The notes under the pieces were generated by a model, which was not told the origin of the DNA, did no database searches, and was given only the letters and a program-made list of their open reading frames with translations. A program made the translations under genes and the position numbers. Shown in pieces: positions 9,717 through 21,586 of a stretch of 64,000 nt of DNA. Numbering within the stretch: the stretch's first letter is position 1; every line of letters starts with the position of its first letter. The stretch spans positions 1-64,000 of the forward strand of contig JAUHZK010000002.1 of assembly GCA_030425645.1 (NCBI GenBank). The letters run 5' to 3'. This DNA is from Gammaproteobacteria bacterium (GTDB lineage Bacteria; Pseudomonadota; Gammaproteobacteria; JAPPPA01).

Positions 9717-10568
9717 CTAGTTGTCTGAATCGAGCCGCCGCTGCGTTTTGCGTTCGGACTTCCACAGCGCCTTGCTAACGGCAAAACCTACAAAATAGCT
9801 ACGTGACTCTTTTACCAAGGGGCTGTCTTCAAAGCTCGCGCCATCAAGCCATTCAATGCCCAAGCCACCGCCAATGCGCCAGTCGTTGTGTTGGTAAGAA
9901 AAGGTGGTGCCTAGACTGCTGCCGCTATAGCCGCCGCCCGGGTTGTATTGCGGGCGATCAACTAGGGCGTCGGCTGCGCTAACCGCATAGAAGTAATCGT
10001 GCCACTGGCTGTCACCAAAGCGTGCGCTTAGCCGTGCGGTAATGCGGAAATTGCCGGTGAATTGATGATCCCAACGAATATTGGGATTGAGCACATTGCC
10101 TTGGTGTTTGATGCCATTGCTACCAACGCTAATCACCGCGCGAGCGGGTAGCCTTAGTTGGACGTTGTTTTTTAGGCCTTGGTGGGCGGTCCAAGCGATT
10201 TGTGGGCCGATCTCTAATGTCGGGTCGAGATCGTCCATGCCTTGGCGCGCTCGGTTATCTTCGCTATTTACCGGCAGTGATCCGCGGATACTGATGTCGA
10301 TGCGAGTGTTGTCTTGCTCATACAAAATACCGCGAATAGCGCCGCGACCGGCACGTACCGTTTCACCACGGTAGATCAGCAACGGGAAAGGTACGACTAA
10401 GGTTTGGCTTTGGTCAGCACCTGGGTAGTGGGGCAATGATAATGCGCCAACGCCGGCGCCTACTTCCCATACTGGCAAGCCGGCTTCTTCAGCGTGGCTT
10501 TGGTTGCTGAAAGCCAGTAGCAGGGCGGCAAGGCCGCTTAAGTGTTTTAGAAAGTGTTTATTTGACAT
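9717..10568 (-). CDS. MipA/OmpV family outer membrane protein
   Basis: A 283-residue protein with a signal peptide (LAALLLAFSNQSHA, cleavage near residue 26). The start of the mature protein, WEVGAGVGALSLPHYPGADQ, is the hallmark of the MipA/OmpV family. Alternating strands and the terminal region with FVGFAVSKALWKS fit an outer membrane barrel. In E. coli MipA scaffolds murein hydrolase and synthase; other relatives are environment-regulated porin-like proteins. The gene overlaps the end of bpt by 11 bases, so translation is probably coupled. Its position inside the N-end-rule/infA cluster is unusual compared with Pseudomonas. Confidence 0.85.
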   Translation of the reverse strand: MSNKHFLKHLSGLAALLLAFSNQSHAEEAGLPVWEVGAGVGALSLPHYPGADQSQTLVVPFPLLIYRGETVRAGRGAIRGILYEQDNTRIDISIRGSLPVNSEDNRARQGMDDLDPTLEIGPQIAWTAHQGLKNNVQLRLPARAVISVGSNGIKHQGNVLNPNIRWDHQFTGNFRITARLSARFGDSQWHDYFYAVSAADALVDRPQYNPGGGYSGSSLGTTFSYQHNDWRIGGGLGIEWLDGASFEDSPLVKESRSYFVGFAVSKALWKSERKTQRRLDSDN

Positions 10569-11322
10569 GGCTTTTGCTCATGTTGGGTTCTACGGCAGTG
10601 CTGCCCCAGGCTTGGCACCACGAGCCATTGATAAAATATTCGGCTGGCTGAAAGCGTTCTTTGTACTGCATCTTGCGACAGCCGTCGATCCAGTAACCCA
10701 GATAAAGCCAGTCCAAGCCTTGTTCTCGGGCATGTTGTAGCTGCCAAAGAATTGCGAAGCGGCCAAGGCTGCGTTTGGCATGCCGGTGGTCGTAGAAGCT
10801 GTACATAGCTGAGAGACCATCGTCTAAGCGATCGGTTACCGCTACGCCGACCAACTGTCGCCCTAAGCGGAACTCATAAAATACTGTGTCGGCCCAGTCG
10901 CTAATAAAAAACTGTTCGTAGGCTTCTGGGCCTTGGTCTTCCATGCCGCCTTCGGGGTGTCGGGCTTGCAGGTATTGAGAATAGAGTGCGTAATGTTCGG
11001 CGCTAAAGCGGGCCGGCCGTGGGATAACTTTTAGATCACGATTTGCGTTGATGCAGCGTCGATCGCCGCGCCCAGGCACGAAATGCTCAACGTTAACCCG
11101 AACGGGAATGCAGGCGTTGCAGTTTGGACATTGTGGTCGGTAAAGAAAACTACCGCTGCGGCGGAAACCCTGTTGCGAGAGCGCTGTATGGGTGCTTTTG
11201 TTGTATTCGAACTGCGGGTCGCAAACCAAGTTGCGCGAAACCCGTTTCGGCAGATAACCGCAATCGCTTGGCTGCGCTAAAAAGAGCCGTATGCGGTCGG
11301 TGTTTTCATTCGGCGCTGACAT
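10558..11322 (-). CDS. bpt: aspartate/glutamate leucyltransferase
   Basis: A 254-residue aminoacyl-tRNA protein transferase that adds leucine from Leu-tRNA to proteins beginning with Asp or Glu, making them ClpS/ClpAP substrates. The N-terminal motif CGYLPKRVSRNLV and the cysteine cluster PQCPNCNACIPVRV are conserved family features, as is the ending LGYWIDGCRKMQYK. The start overlaps the end of aat by 17 bases, so the two transferases are co-translated. The ATG at 11322 gives the expected length. Confidence 0.95.
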   Translation of the reverse strand: MSAPNENTDRIRLFLAQPSDCGYLPKRVSRNLVCDPQFEYNKSTHTALSQQGFRRSGSFLYRPQCPNCNACIPVRVNVEHFVPGRGDRRCINANRDLKVIPRPARFSAEHYALYSQYLQARHPEGGMEDQGPEAYEQFFISDWADTVFYEFRLGRQLVGVAVTDRLDDGLSAMYSFYDHRHAKRSLGRFAILWQLQHAREQGLDWLYLGYWIDGCRKMQYKERFQPAEYFINGSWCQAWGSTAVEPNMSKSHVK

Positions 11323-12040
11323 GGCTTTGATTGTGCACTAAATCATCATCTAACTGCCAGTTGGCCGTAACATGGCTTTGCTGCGCCCGCTGCAGTTGTT
11401 GCAAGTAATGGTCGCGACTGACTTCGTATGCGCCCAGTGAAGCCAGATGGTCGTTCCATAGCTGGCAGTCGAATAAGCTGAACTGCCAGCGCTGCAACTG
11501 TTGTAGCAAGGTCCACAGCGCCAGTTTAGAAGTGTTGCTGCGGCGCGAGAACATCGATTCGCCACAAAACGCAGCACCCACATTAACGCCGTATATGCCG
11601 CCCACCAGTTCTTCGTTTTCCCAGACTTCCAGTGAGTGTGCGTAGCCGTGGTAATGCAGCGCTGAATAGGCCTCGCGCATCTCGGCGGTAATCCATGTTT
11701 CTGGGCTGCTGGCGCGTGGCGCGGCGCAGGCATCAGTTACGGCGTGAAAATCACGGTCGATACTGAGGGTGTAGGGGTGTTGCTTTAGAAAGCGCTGCAT
11801 AGAGCGCGACAGGTGGAAGCTTTCGCTGCTAATTAATGTGCGTGGATTGGGTGACCACCACAGCAAGGGTTCGTCTTCGCCATACCAGGGGAAAATGCCT
11901 TGGCGATAGGCCTGTAGCAGTCTCGGTGCGGAAAGGTCGCCGCCAGCACAGAGTAGGCCGTTGGGTTGTTCTAAGGCTTGCGCGGCCGGCGGAAAACTAT
12001 CCGCCGGTGAATCTTCAGGTATCCAGACTAAGCTGGGCAT
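11306..12040 (-). CDS. aat: leucyl/phenylalanyl-tRNA-protein transferase
   Basis: A 244-residue transferase that adds Leu or Phe from aminoacyl-tRNA to proteins with N-terminal Lys or Arg, creating N-degrons. Family motifs are plain: GLLCAGGDLSAPRLLQAYRQ, GIFPWY, LLWWSPNPR and the acceptor region GGIYGVNVGAAFCGESMFS. It is the first gene of a leftward aat-bpt-(mipA-like) unit. Having both aat and bpt means both arms of the bacterial N-end rule are encoded here. Confidence 0.96.
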   Translation of the reverse strand: MPSLVWIPEDSPADSFPPAAQALEQPNGLLCAGGDLSAPRLLQAYRQGIFPWYGEDEPLLWWSPNPRTLISSESFHLSRSMQRFLKQHPYTLSIDRDFHAVTDACAAPRASSPETWITAEMREAYSALHYHGYAHSLEVWENEELVGGIYGVNVGAAFCGESMFSRRSNTSKLALWTLLQQLQRWQFSLFDCQLWNDHLASLGAYEVSRDHYLQQLQRAQQSHVTANWQLDDDLVHNQSHVSAE

Positions 12041-12052
12041 GCGGGTTTATTG

Positions 12053-12121
12053 GCCACGAAACCTGCGAAACCTACGAAAACTTTTGAAATGACTTTTCGT
12101 GGATTTAGTGGGTTTCGTGGC
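12053..12121. repeat. nested inverted repeat between trxB and aat
   Basis: The outer arms GCCACGAAACC (12053-12063) and GGTTTCGTGGC (12111-12121) are perfect. Inner arms CCTACGAAAA and TTTTCGTGG add a second dyad. It could be a weak terminator for trxB or an interspersed element; there is no T run. Confidence 0.6.
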
Positions 12122-12129
12122 TATTGCCT

Positions 12130-13089
<960 letters not shown>

Positions 13090-13238
13090 TTACTCCGAGA
13101 TAACAATGGAAATTAGGACTGGCGCGTATGGTAACGAATTGGCAAACTGGGCTAAAAGCTAAAGTCGTCAATGCGACTAATAGATATTATTAAAAGTCGT
13201 TAAATATCAAGTAATTAAGATACAAAGCAGCTGTCGTT

Positions 13239-15710
13239 TTGAGTCAAAAAAAATCCCCAAAAACCACTTCACCAGCGGTAAACCTGCACGCCCAGCGCGG
13301 ATTACGTGAAATTGCGCTGCTTGTTTGCGGTGCTTTAACGCTATTTTTACTGCTTGCGTTGCTGAGTTATGACCAAGCCGATAGTGCTTGGACCAACTAC
13401 GCCAGCAGCGACAACGTCAATAATTTAGGCGGCAGCGTGGGTGCCTGGTTGGCCGACACGTTGCTGTTTGCCTTGGGATTTGTTGCTTGGTTAATTCCGC
13501 TGGCCGCTGTGGTAGGGCTGTGGCGCTGGTTTAGTGGTGCGGGTGCCAGTAGTGGTTTTCATTGGGGCGTGCGCATATTCGGCGTGATCTTGGCACTGCC
13601 GTCGTTGTGCGGATTAGTGGGGCTACATTTCCCGAGCGTGGCCAGCTATTTGCCGGTGCGTAACGCTGGCGGTGTGTTGGGCGAAACGATTGCGACGGCG
13701 CTGGGCCAGCAGCTCGATATTGCCGGTGGCAGTATTCTATTAATTACCTTGATCTTGGTGGGCGGTACCTTGTCTGCCGGTTTGCTGTGGCTTGAGTTGC
13801 TATCTGGTATTGCTGGCTTGGTGGTGAGTGCGGGCGTTAATCTGCGTGAGCGCCTAGAAGATTGGTTTGAAGCTTGGCGTGAGCGCCGCGCCGAGGTTAA
13901 GGCGCAGAAGGCTGAAGAAAAGGCCGCCGCCGAAGCAGAGGAACGTGCGGCTAAGGCACGTGAAATTGTGGTTCATAGTCAACCAACTGTGATTGAACCT
14001 GAGCCGGTAGCTGTTAAGGCGAGCTTGCCCGGTGCCGTTAAGCAGTCAGTCGCGAAAGTGGCTGCCAAAGTAACCGGTGATGGGCCGAGTGAACCTATCG
14101 AACCGGTTCTAGTTCATGACGTGAAGAAAAAGGCCAAACGTGCCGATAAGGTGCGCGGCACCAGTGCCGGTTTGCCTTCTTTAGACTTGTTAGACCTGCC
14201 AGTGGCGCAGTCGAACGGTTATAGCCCTGAAGCCTTGCAAGATATGGCAAAGCGGGTTGAAGAGGCACTGGCTGATTTCAATGTTGCGGTAAAGATTGTT
14301 TCGGCCAATACCGGCCCGGTCATTACCCGTTTTGAACTAGAGCTGGCGGCCGGGATTAAAGGTAGCCAGATTTTAAATCTGGCCAAAGATTTGGCGCGTT
14401 CTTTGTCGGTTATCAGTGTGCGCGTGGTTGAGGTGATTCCTGGTAAACCTTATGTGGGTTTGGAAGTGCCGAACGTGAAGCGTGAAATCGTTTCCATGCG
14501 CGACGTGCTACAGAGTAAAGAATATAGCGAGTCCACATCGCCACTCACTATGGCCTTGGGTAAAGGTATTGCCGGCCAGCCAGAAATCACCAACCTCGGC
14601 AAAATGCCGCATGTATTGGTGGCTGGTACCACCGGTGCTGGTAAATCGGTTGCCGTTAACGTCATGCTGCTGAGCCTGCTGTTTAAAGCTTCGCCGGAAG
14701 AGCTACGCATGATTCTGGTGGATCCGAAAATGCTGGAACTGTCGGTTTATGAGGGCATTCCGCATTTGTTAACGCCGGTGGTGACGGATATGTCAGACGC
14801 TGCTAACGCTTTGCGCTGGGCGGTGGTCGAGATGGAGCGTCGCTACAAGTTGATGTCGGCGGTGGGTGTGCGAAATGTGGCTGGCTTTAACAAGAAGGTT
14901 AAAGACGCGGAAGAAGCGGGCGAGCCGCTGGCGGATCCGCTCTATCAAATGAACCCTAATGCCGCGATGGCGTTTGCCGGTGAAGAAAACCCAGAAGAAG
15001 TGCCGCGCTTAGAAACCTTGCCGTATATCGCCATTGTGATTGATGAAATGGCGGACCTGATGCTGACCGTGGGCAAAAAGGTGGAAGAGCTAATTTTGCG
15101 TTTGGCGCAGAAAGCCCGTGCTGCCGGTATTCATTTGATTTTGGCCACACAACGCCCGTCGGTAGACGTGATTACCGGCTTGATTCGAGCCAATATCCCT
15201 AGCCGTGTAGCTTTCCAAGTGGCGTCGAAGATCGATTCACGCACGATTTTGGATCAATCCGGCGCTGAAACCTTGCTCGGTATGGGTGACATGCTCTTTA
15301 GTTTGGCCGGCAGTATTACGCCGACGCGGGTGCATGGCGCCTTTGTTGACGACCATGAAGTTCATAATGTGGTTTCTTGGATCAAGCAGCATGGTGAGCC
15401 GAACTACGACGAGTCGATATTGTCTGATCCTGCAGAGATGATGGCGGAAAGCGGACTATCTGGCATCCCCGGTGTTGAATCTGGCGGCGGGGCTGGCGGA
15501 GATGCGGAAACAGACCCTCTATACGACGAAGCCGTGAAAGTAGTAACGGAAACGCGTCGGGCTTCGGTTTCTGGGGTGCAGCGCCGTTTGCGAATTGGTT
15601 ACAACCGCGCTGCAAGGCTGGTTGAAGCCATGGAAGCGGCTGGCGTGGTGGGGCCTCCGAAGAATAACGGTATGCGTGATGTATTAGCGCCGCCGCCTCT
15701 CTCTGATTAA
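13239..15710 (+). CDS. ftsK: DNA translocase FtsK
   Basis: An 823-residue septal protein that pumps chromosome termini and activates XerCD at dif. About four membrane helices occupy residues 20-190. A short charged linker (about 200-300) follows, much shorter than in E. coli. The motor has Walker A GTTGAGKS near residue 463 and Walker [13 protein letters not shown]. The C-terminal gamma winged helix ([20 protein letters not shown]) recognises KOPS sequences. The start appears to be TTG at 13239; no nearby ATG fits. It is followed by lolA after 21 bases. Confidence 0.97.
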   Translation: MSQKKSPKTTSPAVNLHAQRGLREIALLVCGALTLFLLLALLSYDQADSAWTNYASSDNVNNLGGSVGAWLADTLLFALGFVAWLIPLAAVVGLWRWFSGAGASSGFHWGVRIFGVILALPSLCGLVGLHFPSVASYLPVRNAGGVLGETIATALGQQLDIAGGSILLITLILVGGTLSAGLLWLELLSGIAGLVVSAGVNLRERLEDWFEAWRERRAEVKAQKAEEKAAAEAEERAAKAREIVVHSQPTVIEPEPVAVKASLPGAVKQSVAKVAAKVTGDGPSEPIEPVLVHDVKKKAKRADKVRGTSAGLPSLDLLDLPVAQSNGYSPEALQDMAKRVEEALADFNVAVKIVSANTGPVITRFELELAAGIKGSQILNLAKDLARSLSVISVRVVEVIPGKPYVGLEVPNVKREIVSMRDVLQSKEYSESTSPLTMALGKGIAGQPEITNLGKMPHVLVAGTTGAGKSVAVNVMLLSLLFKASPEELRMILVDPKMLELSVYEGIPHLLTPVVTDMSDAANALRWAVVEMERRYKLMSAVGVRNVAGFNKKVKDAEEAGEPLADPLYQMNPNAAMAFAGEENPEEVPRLETLPYIAIVIDEMADLMLTVGKKVEELILRLAQKARAAGIHLILATQRPSVDVITGLIRANIPSRVAFQVASKIDSRTILDQSGAETLLGMGDMLFSLAGSITPTRVHGAFVDDHEVHNVVSWIKQHGEPNYDESILSDPAEMMAESGLSGIPGVESGGGAGGDAETDPLYDEAVKVVTETRRASVSGVQRRLRIGYNRAARLVEAMEAAGVVGPPKNNGMRDVLAPPPLSD

Positions 15711-15731
15711 AAATTTCAGAGATCGATATTG

Positions 15732-16367
15732 ATGAAAAAGATTCTATTTTTGCTAGCCATGTTGCCGTCTATGCTGCTGTTGCCGAGTTTGGTAAGCGCT
15801 GCTCCAGCCGTATTAGAGCGATTTTTGGCAGACACCCAAGCTTACCAAGCGGATTTTCTACAACGCACGGTGGATGAGTCGGGCGAAGTCACGGCTATTA
15901 GTAGCGGTCAGATGTCGCTAAAACGTGGTCAAAATAATCAGCCGGGTAGTGGCCAGTTCCGATGGCAATATCAAGAGCCTTGGGAGCAAATCATTGTTGG
16001 TGACGGTGAAACGCTTTGGCAGTACGACGCCGATTTAGAACAAGCCACCAAACGCCCAATGCAAGAAAGCTTGGCTGGCACGCCGGCTGAATTGCTGGTG
16101 GGTGGTTTGCTGCTGGATGACTGGCTGATTAGCGAAGATGATGTTTGGCTAACCTTAAAGCCTAAAGACAATGACCTGCCGTTTCAGTCAATTGCCTTGC
16201 GTTTTGAAGGTGAGCTGCTTGCTGGTATGAAATTGGTTGATCAATTTGACCAAACCACGCATGTGGTCTTTGACCGGATTAATACTGAAGCTGAATTTGC
16301 GGCTGAGACCTTTGTATTTGTGCCGCCAGAAGGCACCGAAATCATTGGCGGCGAGGACGATTTTTAA
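15732..16367 (+). CDS. lolA: outer membrane lipoprotein carrier protein LolA
   Basis: About 211 residues. A periplasmic chaperone that takes lipoproteins from LolCDE and carries them to LolB. It has a signal peptide (LPSMLLLPSLVSAA) and family motifs GSGQFRWQYQEPWEQIIVGD and GETLWQYDADLEQ. ATG at 15732 is preferred; a TTG directly before it is possible. It sits between ftsK and rarA, as in Pseudomonas, and is likely co-transcribed with both. Confidence 0.93.
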   Translation: MKKILFLLAMLPSMLLLPSLVSAAPAVLERFLADTQAYQADFLQRTVDESGEVTAISSGQMSLKRGQNNQPGSGQFRWQYQEPWEQIIVGDGETLWQYDADLEQATKRPMQESLAGTPAELLVGGLLLDDWLISEDDVWLTLKPKDNDLPFQSIALRFEGELLAGMKLVDQFDQTTHVVFDRINTEAEFAAETFVFVPPEGTEIIGGEDDF

Positions 16368-16399
16368 GCCTCCTAGCTGCTGTTTCATCCCTATCTACT

Positions 16400-17671
16400 T
16401 TGTCCTATAGCACTACGCCATTAGCCGAAAAAGCCAGACCCAGTGATCTGGCTTCTTTTGTTGGTCAGCAGCATTTGCTCGCTGAAGGGCGGCCGCTGCA
16501 CGCCGCGATTACCCAAGGTCAGTTGCATTCAATGATCCTCTGGGGGCCGCCGGGTTGTGGCAAAACCACCTTGGCGCGTTTGTTGGCAAACGCCAGTGAT
16601 TGTGAATTTGTGATGCTGTCAGCGGTGCTGGCTGGCGTTAAAGATGTGCGCGCTGTGGTGGCAGAAGCTAAGCAACGCCATACGGATGAACAACGCGGCA
16701 CCTTGGTGTTTGTCGATGAGGTGCATCGTTTCAATAAAAGCCAACAGGATGCGTTTTTACCGTTTGTAGAAGACGGCACCATTTTGTTTGTCGGCGCGAC
16801 GACTGAAAACCCTTCGTTTGAGGTCAATAACGCTTTGTTATCGCGGGCGCGGGTTTATCGGCTTGAAGCCTTAAAGGCGACGGATTTAGAGCGGGTGATT
16901 GAGCAGGCTGCTGCGCAACAGGGCTTTGAAATCAGCGCTGAGCATTGTCAGCAGTTAGCGCAAGCGGCCGATGGCGATGCGCGGCGCACATTGAATTTGC
17001 TGGAGCTATATAGCCAGCAGGCGCGCGATGGGGCCTTAGACGACCAAGCCTTTGCAGTCTTGTTAGAAGGCTCATTGCGCCGTTTTGATAAAGGCGGCGA
17101 CAATTTTTACGACCAAATTTCGGCCTTGCATAAGTCGGTTCGAGGCTCTTCGCCAGACGGCGCTTTGTATTGGTTGCGCCGTATGTTGGATGGCGGCGCT
17201 GATGGTGGTTATTTGGCGCGACGTTTAGTGCGTATGGCTTCTGAGGATATTGGCAATGCCGATCCACGGGCCTTGGAAATTTGCATCAATGCCTGGGAAA
17301 GCTATTTGCGCCTAGGCAGCCCAGAAGGGGATTTGGCGCTGGCGCAGGCGGCGGTGTATTTGGCTAGTGCGCCTAAAAGTAACGCCGTTTATATGGCTTG
17401 GAAAGCAGTCGGCCAAGCGGTTGCCCAAACCGGATCGTTAGAAGTGCCACTGCATTTGCGTAACGCGCCGACCAAACTGATGAAAGCGCAGGGCTACGGC
17501 AAGGCCTATCGCTATGCGCATGACGAACCTGAAGCTTATGCAGCAGGTGAGCAATACCTGCCTGACGAGCTGCAGGACGCCAGCTGGTATACCCCGGTGC
17601 CGCGAGGTTTGGAAATTAAAATTGGCGAAAAGTTGGCGCGCCTGAAAGCGCTAGATGAGCAAAGCCGCTGA
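16400..17671 (+). CDS. rarA: replication-associated recombination protein A (RarA/MgsA)
   Basis: A 423-residue AAA+ ATPase related to clamp loaders and eukaryotic WRNIP1, acting at stalled replication forks. The start is the family-typical PLAEKARPSDLASFVGQQHL; Walker A is GPPGCGKTTLARLLA and Walker B LVFVDEVHRFNKSQQDAFLP. The C-terminal tetramerisation domain includes KSVRGSSPDGALYWL and LHLRNAPTKLMK. The only fitting start is TTG at 16400. It is 32 bases after lolA, with no terminator between them. Confidence 0.95.
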   Translation: MSYSTTPLAEKARPSDLASFVGQQHLLAEGRPLHAAITQGQLHSMILWGPPGCGKTTLARLLANASDCEFVMLSAVLAGVKDVRAVVAEAKQRHTDEQRGTLVFVDEVHRFNKSQQDAFLPFVEDGTILFVGATTENPSFEVNNALLSRARVYRLEALKATDLERVIEQAAAQQGFEISAEHCQQLAQAADGDARRTLNLLELYSQQARDGALDDQAFAVLLEGSLRRFDKGGDNFYDQISALHKSVRGSSPDGALYWLRRMLDGGADGGYLARRLVRMASEDIGNADPRALEICINAWESYLRLGSPEGDLALAQAAVYLASAPKSNAVYMAWKAVGQAVAQTGSLEVPLHLRNAPTKLMKAQGYGKAYRYAHDEPEAYAAGEQYLPDELQDASWYTPVPRGLEIKIGEKLARLKALDEQSR

Positions 17672-17753
17672 TGGCCGATCAATGCAGGCGAGGCCGCAAT
17701 AAAGCGGTTAAAGCCGCTATAATGCGCGCTGTTTTTAACCAACAGCCAACACT

Positions 17754-18119
17754 ATGCAATTACTTGCGGTAGCTCTAGGTGGTGCCCTAGGTGCTAGCTT
17801 GCGATGGGCGCTGACTCTGCTATTACCGGCGGCGACTTTTCCGTGGCCGGTATTGGTCGCCAACTTGAGCGGCAGTTTTGCGATTGGTGTGGTTTGGGCA
17901 GCGGCCGAATCGGCCCTATTGGAACCAACACTACGGTTGTTTTTAGTGACTGGTTTGCTGGGGGCGCTAACAACGTTTTCGACGTTTTCTTTAGACGTGG
18001 TGTACTTGTTACAGCACCAACGTTGGCTAGCGGCCAGCGGTTTTTTAACGGCCAATGTGATTGGTTGTGTGTTTTTGACGTATGTGGCGCTTTCAATGGG
18101 CCGCAAACTCTTTATTTAA
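17754..18119 (+). CDS. crcB: fluoride channel CrcB (Fluc)
   Basis: A 121-residue inner membrane protein forming a dual-topology dimer that exports fluoride. The four helices include the conserved GGALGASLRW, the Asn-containing VANLSGSFAIG and the pore motif GLLGALTTFSTFS, whose Phe and Ser/Thr residues line the channel. The upstream 82 bases show no recognisable fluoride riboswitch. It lies between rarA and serS and is probably read from the ftsK-side transcript. Confidence 0.93.
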   Translation: MQLLAVALGGALGASLRWALTLLLPAATFPWPVLVANLSGSFAIGVVWAAAESALLEPTLRLFLVTGLLGALTTFSTFSLDVVYLLQHQRWLAASGFLTANVIGCVFLTYVALSMGRKLFI

Positions 18120-18136
18120 CTGATTGATTTAACTGA

Positions 18137-19435
<1,299 letters not shown>

Positions 19436-19449
19436 TACAAACCTTAGCC

Positions 19450-20082
19450 ATGCTTAACGTTGCGCAACTGTCGCTAGGCCGAGGTGGCCGCTTAATTCAG
19501 CAAGACTTGTCGTTCTCGCTACAAGCAGGCGAGGTGTTGCAATTGCTGGGCCCCAATGGCGTCGGCAAATCAACGGTTTTACATGCTGTGGCAGGGCTGC
19601 TGGAAGCAGATGCCGGTGAGTTGCATTGGCAGGCGCAGCCTATTGAAGCCGACCTTGAGGCTTGGCATCGCAGTCTGTTCTTCCTGCCGCATAAATTGCC
19701 AGCACATCCGGTGTTAACGCCGGTGGAAGTGTTGCGCGACAGTTTGGCGCTAAAAGGCCTAAAACCCTCGCTTAGCCAGATTGATGAAGCCTTGCTGGCA
19801 GTAGATTTATTGGATCAGGCCGAGCAGGCTGCCGGCAGTTTGTCAGCCGGGCAGCAGCGCCGTATTTGGCTGGCGCGTTTAGTGCTTTCGCTGCGTATGT
19901 TGCAGTCTGAACTCCTGTGGCTATTAGACGAGCCGCTCACCAGCTTAGATAAGCAGGCGCAGTCCCTAGTATTTGATTTGCTTAAGCAGCACGTTGCCCG
20001 CGGTGGTTTGGTCTTGCTGACTTCGCATCAAACGGTAGAGTTAGACGGTCTCAGAACGCTGACGTTAGAGGTGGCTGAATGA
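19450..20082 (+). CDS. ccmA: heme exporter ATP-binding protein CcmA
   Basis: A 210-residue ABC ATPase of cytochrome c maturation system I. With CcmB it powers release of holo-CcmE from CcmC/D. Walker A is GPNGVGKST, the signature LSAGQQRRIWLARL and Walker B ELLWLLDEPLTSLD. It is the first gene of a nine-gene ccm run and overlaps ccmB by four bases (ATGA), indicating coupled translation. Confidence 0.96.
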   Translation: MLNVAQLSLGRGGRLIQQDLSFSLQAGEVLQLLGPNGVGKSTVLHAVAGLLEADAGELHWQAQPIEADLEAWHRSLFFLPHKLPAHPVLTPVEVLRDSLALKGLKPSLSQIDEALLAVDLLDQAEQAAGSLSAGQQRRIWLARLVLSLRMLQSELLWLLDEPLTSLDKQAQSLVFDLLKQHVARGGLVLLTSHQTVELDGLRTLTLEVAE

Positions 20083-20747
20083 ACGCCTTTCTAGCGAGCT
20101 TTGAGCGCGAGTGCCGTATTGCTTGGCGGCAGAAAATGGATGTCTTAAATCCATTAATTTTTATGGCCATCATTATCAGTTTGGCGCCTTTGGCCTTGGA
20201 GCCTTCACCGCGGTTGTTGGCTGAGGTTGCGGCCGGTTTTGCTTGGCTGGCGCTGCTATTAGGCGCGCAGCTAACGGGCAGTGCCTTGTTTGCCGATGAC
20301 TGGCGTACCGGTTGGTTAAAGCAGATATTTTTATCACCCAGTCCGGCGACGGTGTTGGTGTTGGCAAGGCTAGCGGCCTGGTGGTTACTGGGCTTTTTGC
20401 CATTGGTTTTATTGTCGCCCTTGGCGGCGATGATGTTAGGGCTGCCGTCCGCGAGCGCGATGGCGTTGTTGTTAGCGTTGCTGCTCGCGAGTCCAGCGTT
20501 ATTGATATTTACCGCTCTAGGCGCGGCCCTAACCTTAGGTATCGGTCGAGCGGCGGCACTGGCGCCGTTGTTGGTACTGCCGCTATTGGTGCCGCTGTTG
20601 ATATTTGGTGCAGGTATTGTGCGCCTACACGCCGATGGTTTGCCCGTTGATGGGCAATATTGGTTGCTAGCAGCATTAAGTATGCTGTCGATTACATTAG
20701 GCCCCTTGGCCGTTACCGCTGCATTGCGATTGCAGTTGGTGGATTAA
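20079..20747 (+). CDS. ccmB: heme exporter protein CcmB
   Basis: A 222-residue integral membrane partner of CcmA with six hydrophobic segments. Family features are the N-terminal ASFERECRIAWRQKMDVLNP and FADDWRTGWLKQIFLSP. It overlaps the ccmA stop by four bases and ends 12 bases before ccmC. Confidence 0.95.
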   Translation: MNAFLASFERECRIAWRQKMDVLNPLIFMAIIISLAPLALEPSPRLLAEVAAGFAWLALLLGAQLTGSALFADDWRTGWLKQIFLSPSPATVLVLARLAAWWLLGFLPLVLLSPLAAMMLGLPSASAMALLLALLLASPALLIFTALGAALTLGIGRAAALAPLLVLPLLVPLLIFGAGIVRLHADGLPVDGQYWLLAALSMLSITLGPLAVTAALRLQLVD

Positions 20748-20759
20748 AAAGAGGAAGGC

Positions 20760-21521
20760 ATGGCTTCACGGTTTTGGACATGGCTACATAAGAAAGGCTC
20801 GCCGCCGGTGTTTTACGGCATGGCCGAGCGTTGGTCGCCGTGGTTGGGTTGGGCGAGTTTGGCTGCCTTGGTGGTTGGCTTGTATGGCGGCTTAGTACTG
20901 GCGCCGACGGATTATCAGCAGGGTGAAAGCTATCGCATCATCTATATCCATGTGCCGGCTGCGTGGATGTCTTTGTTTGTCTATATGTTTATGGCCAGCA
21001 TGGCGGCGGTGGGCATTATTTGGCGTTTGAAGATCGCCGATACCATGGCGCTAGTAGCAGCACCGATTGGAGCGATGTTTACCGCGTTAGCCTTGGCGAC
21101 CGGCTCTATCTGGGGCAAACCCACGTGGGGTACTTGGTGGGTTTGGGACGCGCGTTTGACGTCTGAATTGATTTTGCTGTTTTTATACTTGGGCTATATC
21201 GCCCTCTATAACGCCATGGAAGATGAGCGTACGGCAGCCCGTGCCGCCGGTATTTTGGCCTTGGTCGGCGTGGTGAATATCCCCATTATTCATTTCTCGG
21301 TGGAATGGTGGCATTCGCTACATCAAGGGCCGTTATTGGATTTGAAAAAGGGTTGGTCATTACAGCCTGAAATGGTGTGGCCGTTATTAACCACAATGGC
21401 TGGATTCCAGCTGTTGTTTTTCTGGGCCTTGTTCCGTCGCAGTCAGACGGTGGTGTTGTTAAAAGAAGCGCGCTCAAAATGGGTCGGTGCGATGCTAAGT
21501 GGGGACAGACCCCGCTTTTAA
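20760..21521 (+). CDS. ccmC: heme exporter protein CcmC
   Basis: A 253-residue membrane protein of the heme-handling family that loads heme onto CcmE. It has the tryptophan-rich WWD segment GKPTWGTWWVWDARLTSELI and flanking heme-ligand histidines (IYIHVPAAWMS and VEWWHSLHQG). Six membrane helices are expected. Its last codons (SGDRPRF and stop) are written by a REP-like palindrome, suggesting that the repeat inserted into or replaced the original 3' end. Confidence 0.95.
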   Translation: MASRFWTWLHKKGSPPVFYGMAERWSPWLGWASLAALVVGLYGGLVLAPTDYQQGESYRIIYIHVPAAWMSLFVYMFMASMAAVGIIWRLKIADTMALVAAPIGAMFTALALATGSIWGKPTWGTWWVWDARLTSELILLFLYLGYIALYNAMEDERTAARAAGILALVGVVNIPIIHFSVEWWHSLHQGPLLDLKKGWSLQPEMVWPLLTTMAGFQLLFFWALFRRSQTVVLLKEARSKWVGAMLSGDRPRF

Positions 21522-21575
21522 AATAATGGCCAAGCGTTTGAGTATGAAAGAATTTATTGGGTGGGGTCTGTCCCC
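21499..21575. repeat. pair of REP-like palindromes in opposite orientation
   Basis: GGGGACAGACCCC at 21501-21513 and its exact reverse complement at 21563-21575, about 49 bases apart. Each half can also fold alone (GGGG/CCCC). The left half encodes the CcmC C-terminus; the right half lies just upstream of ccmD. The arrangement is like a bacterial interspersed mosaic element. Confidence 0.75.
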
Positions 21576-21586
21576 GATTTCGCGAT

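Noticed and set aside
17672-17753. Fluoride riboswitch before crcB
   Set aside because: The short leader lacks the conserved fluoride-aptamer sequence blocks; crcB appears to be read from the upstream genes.
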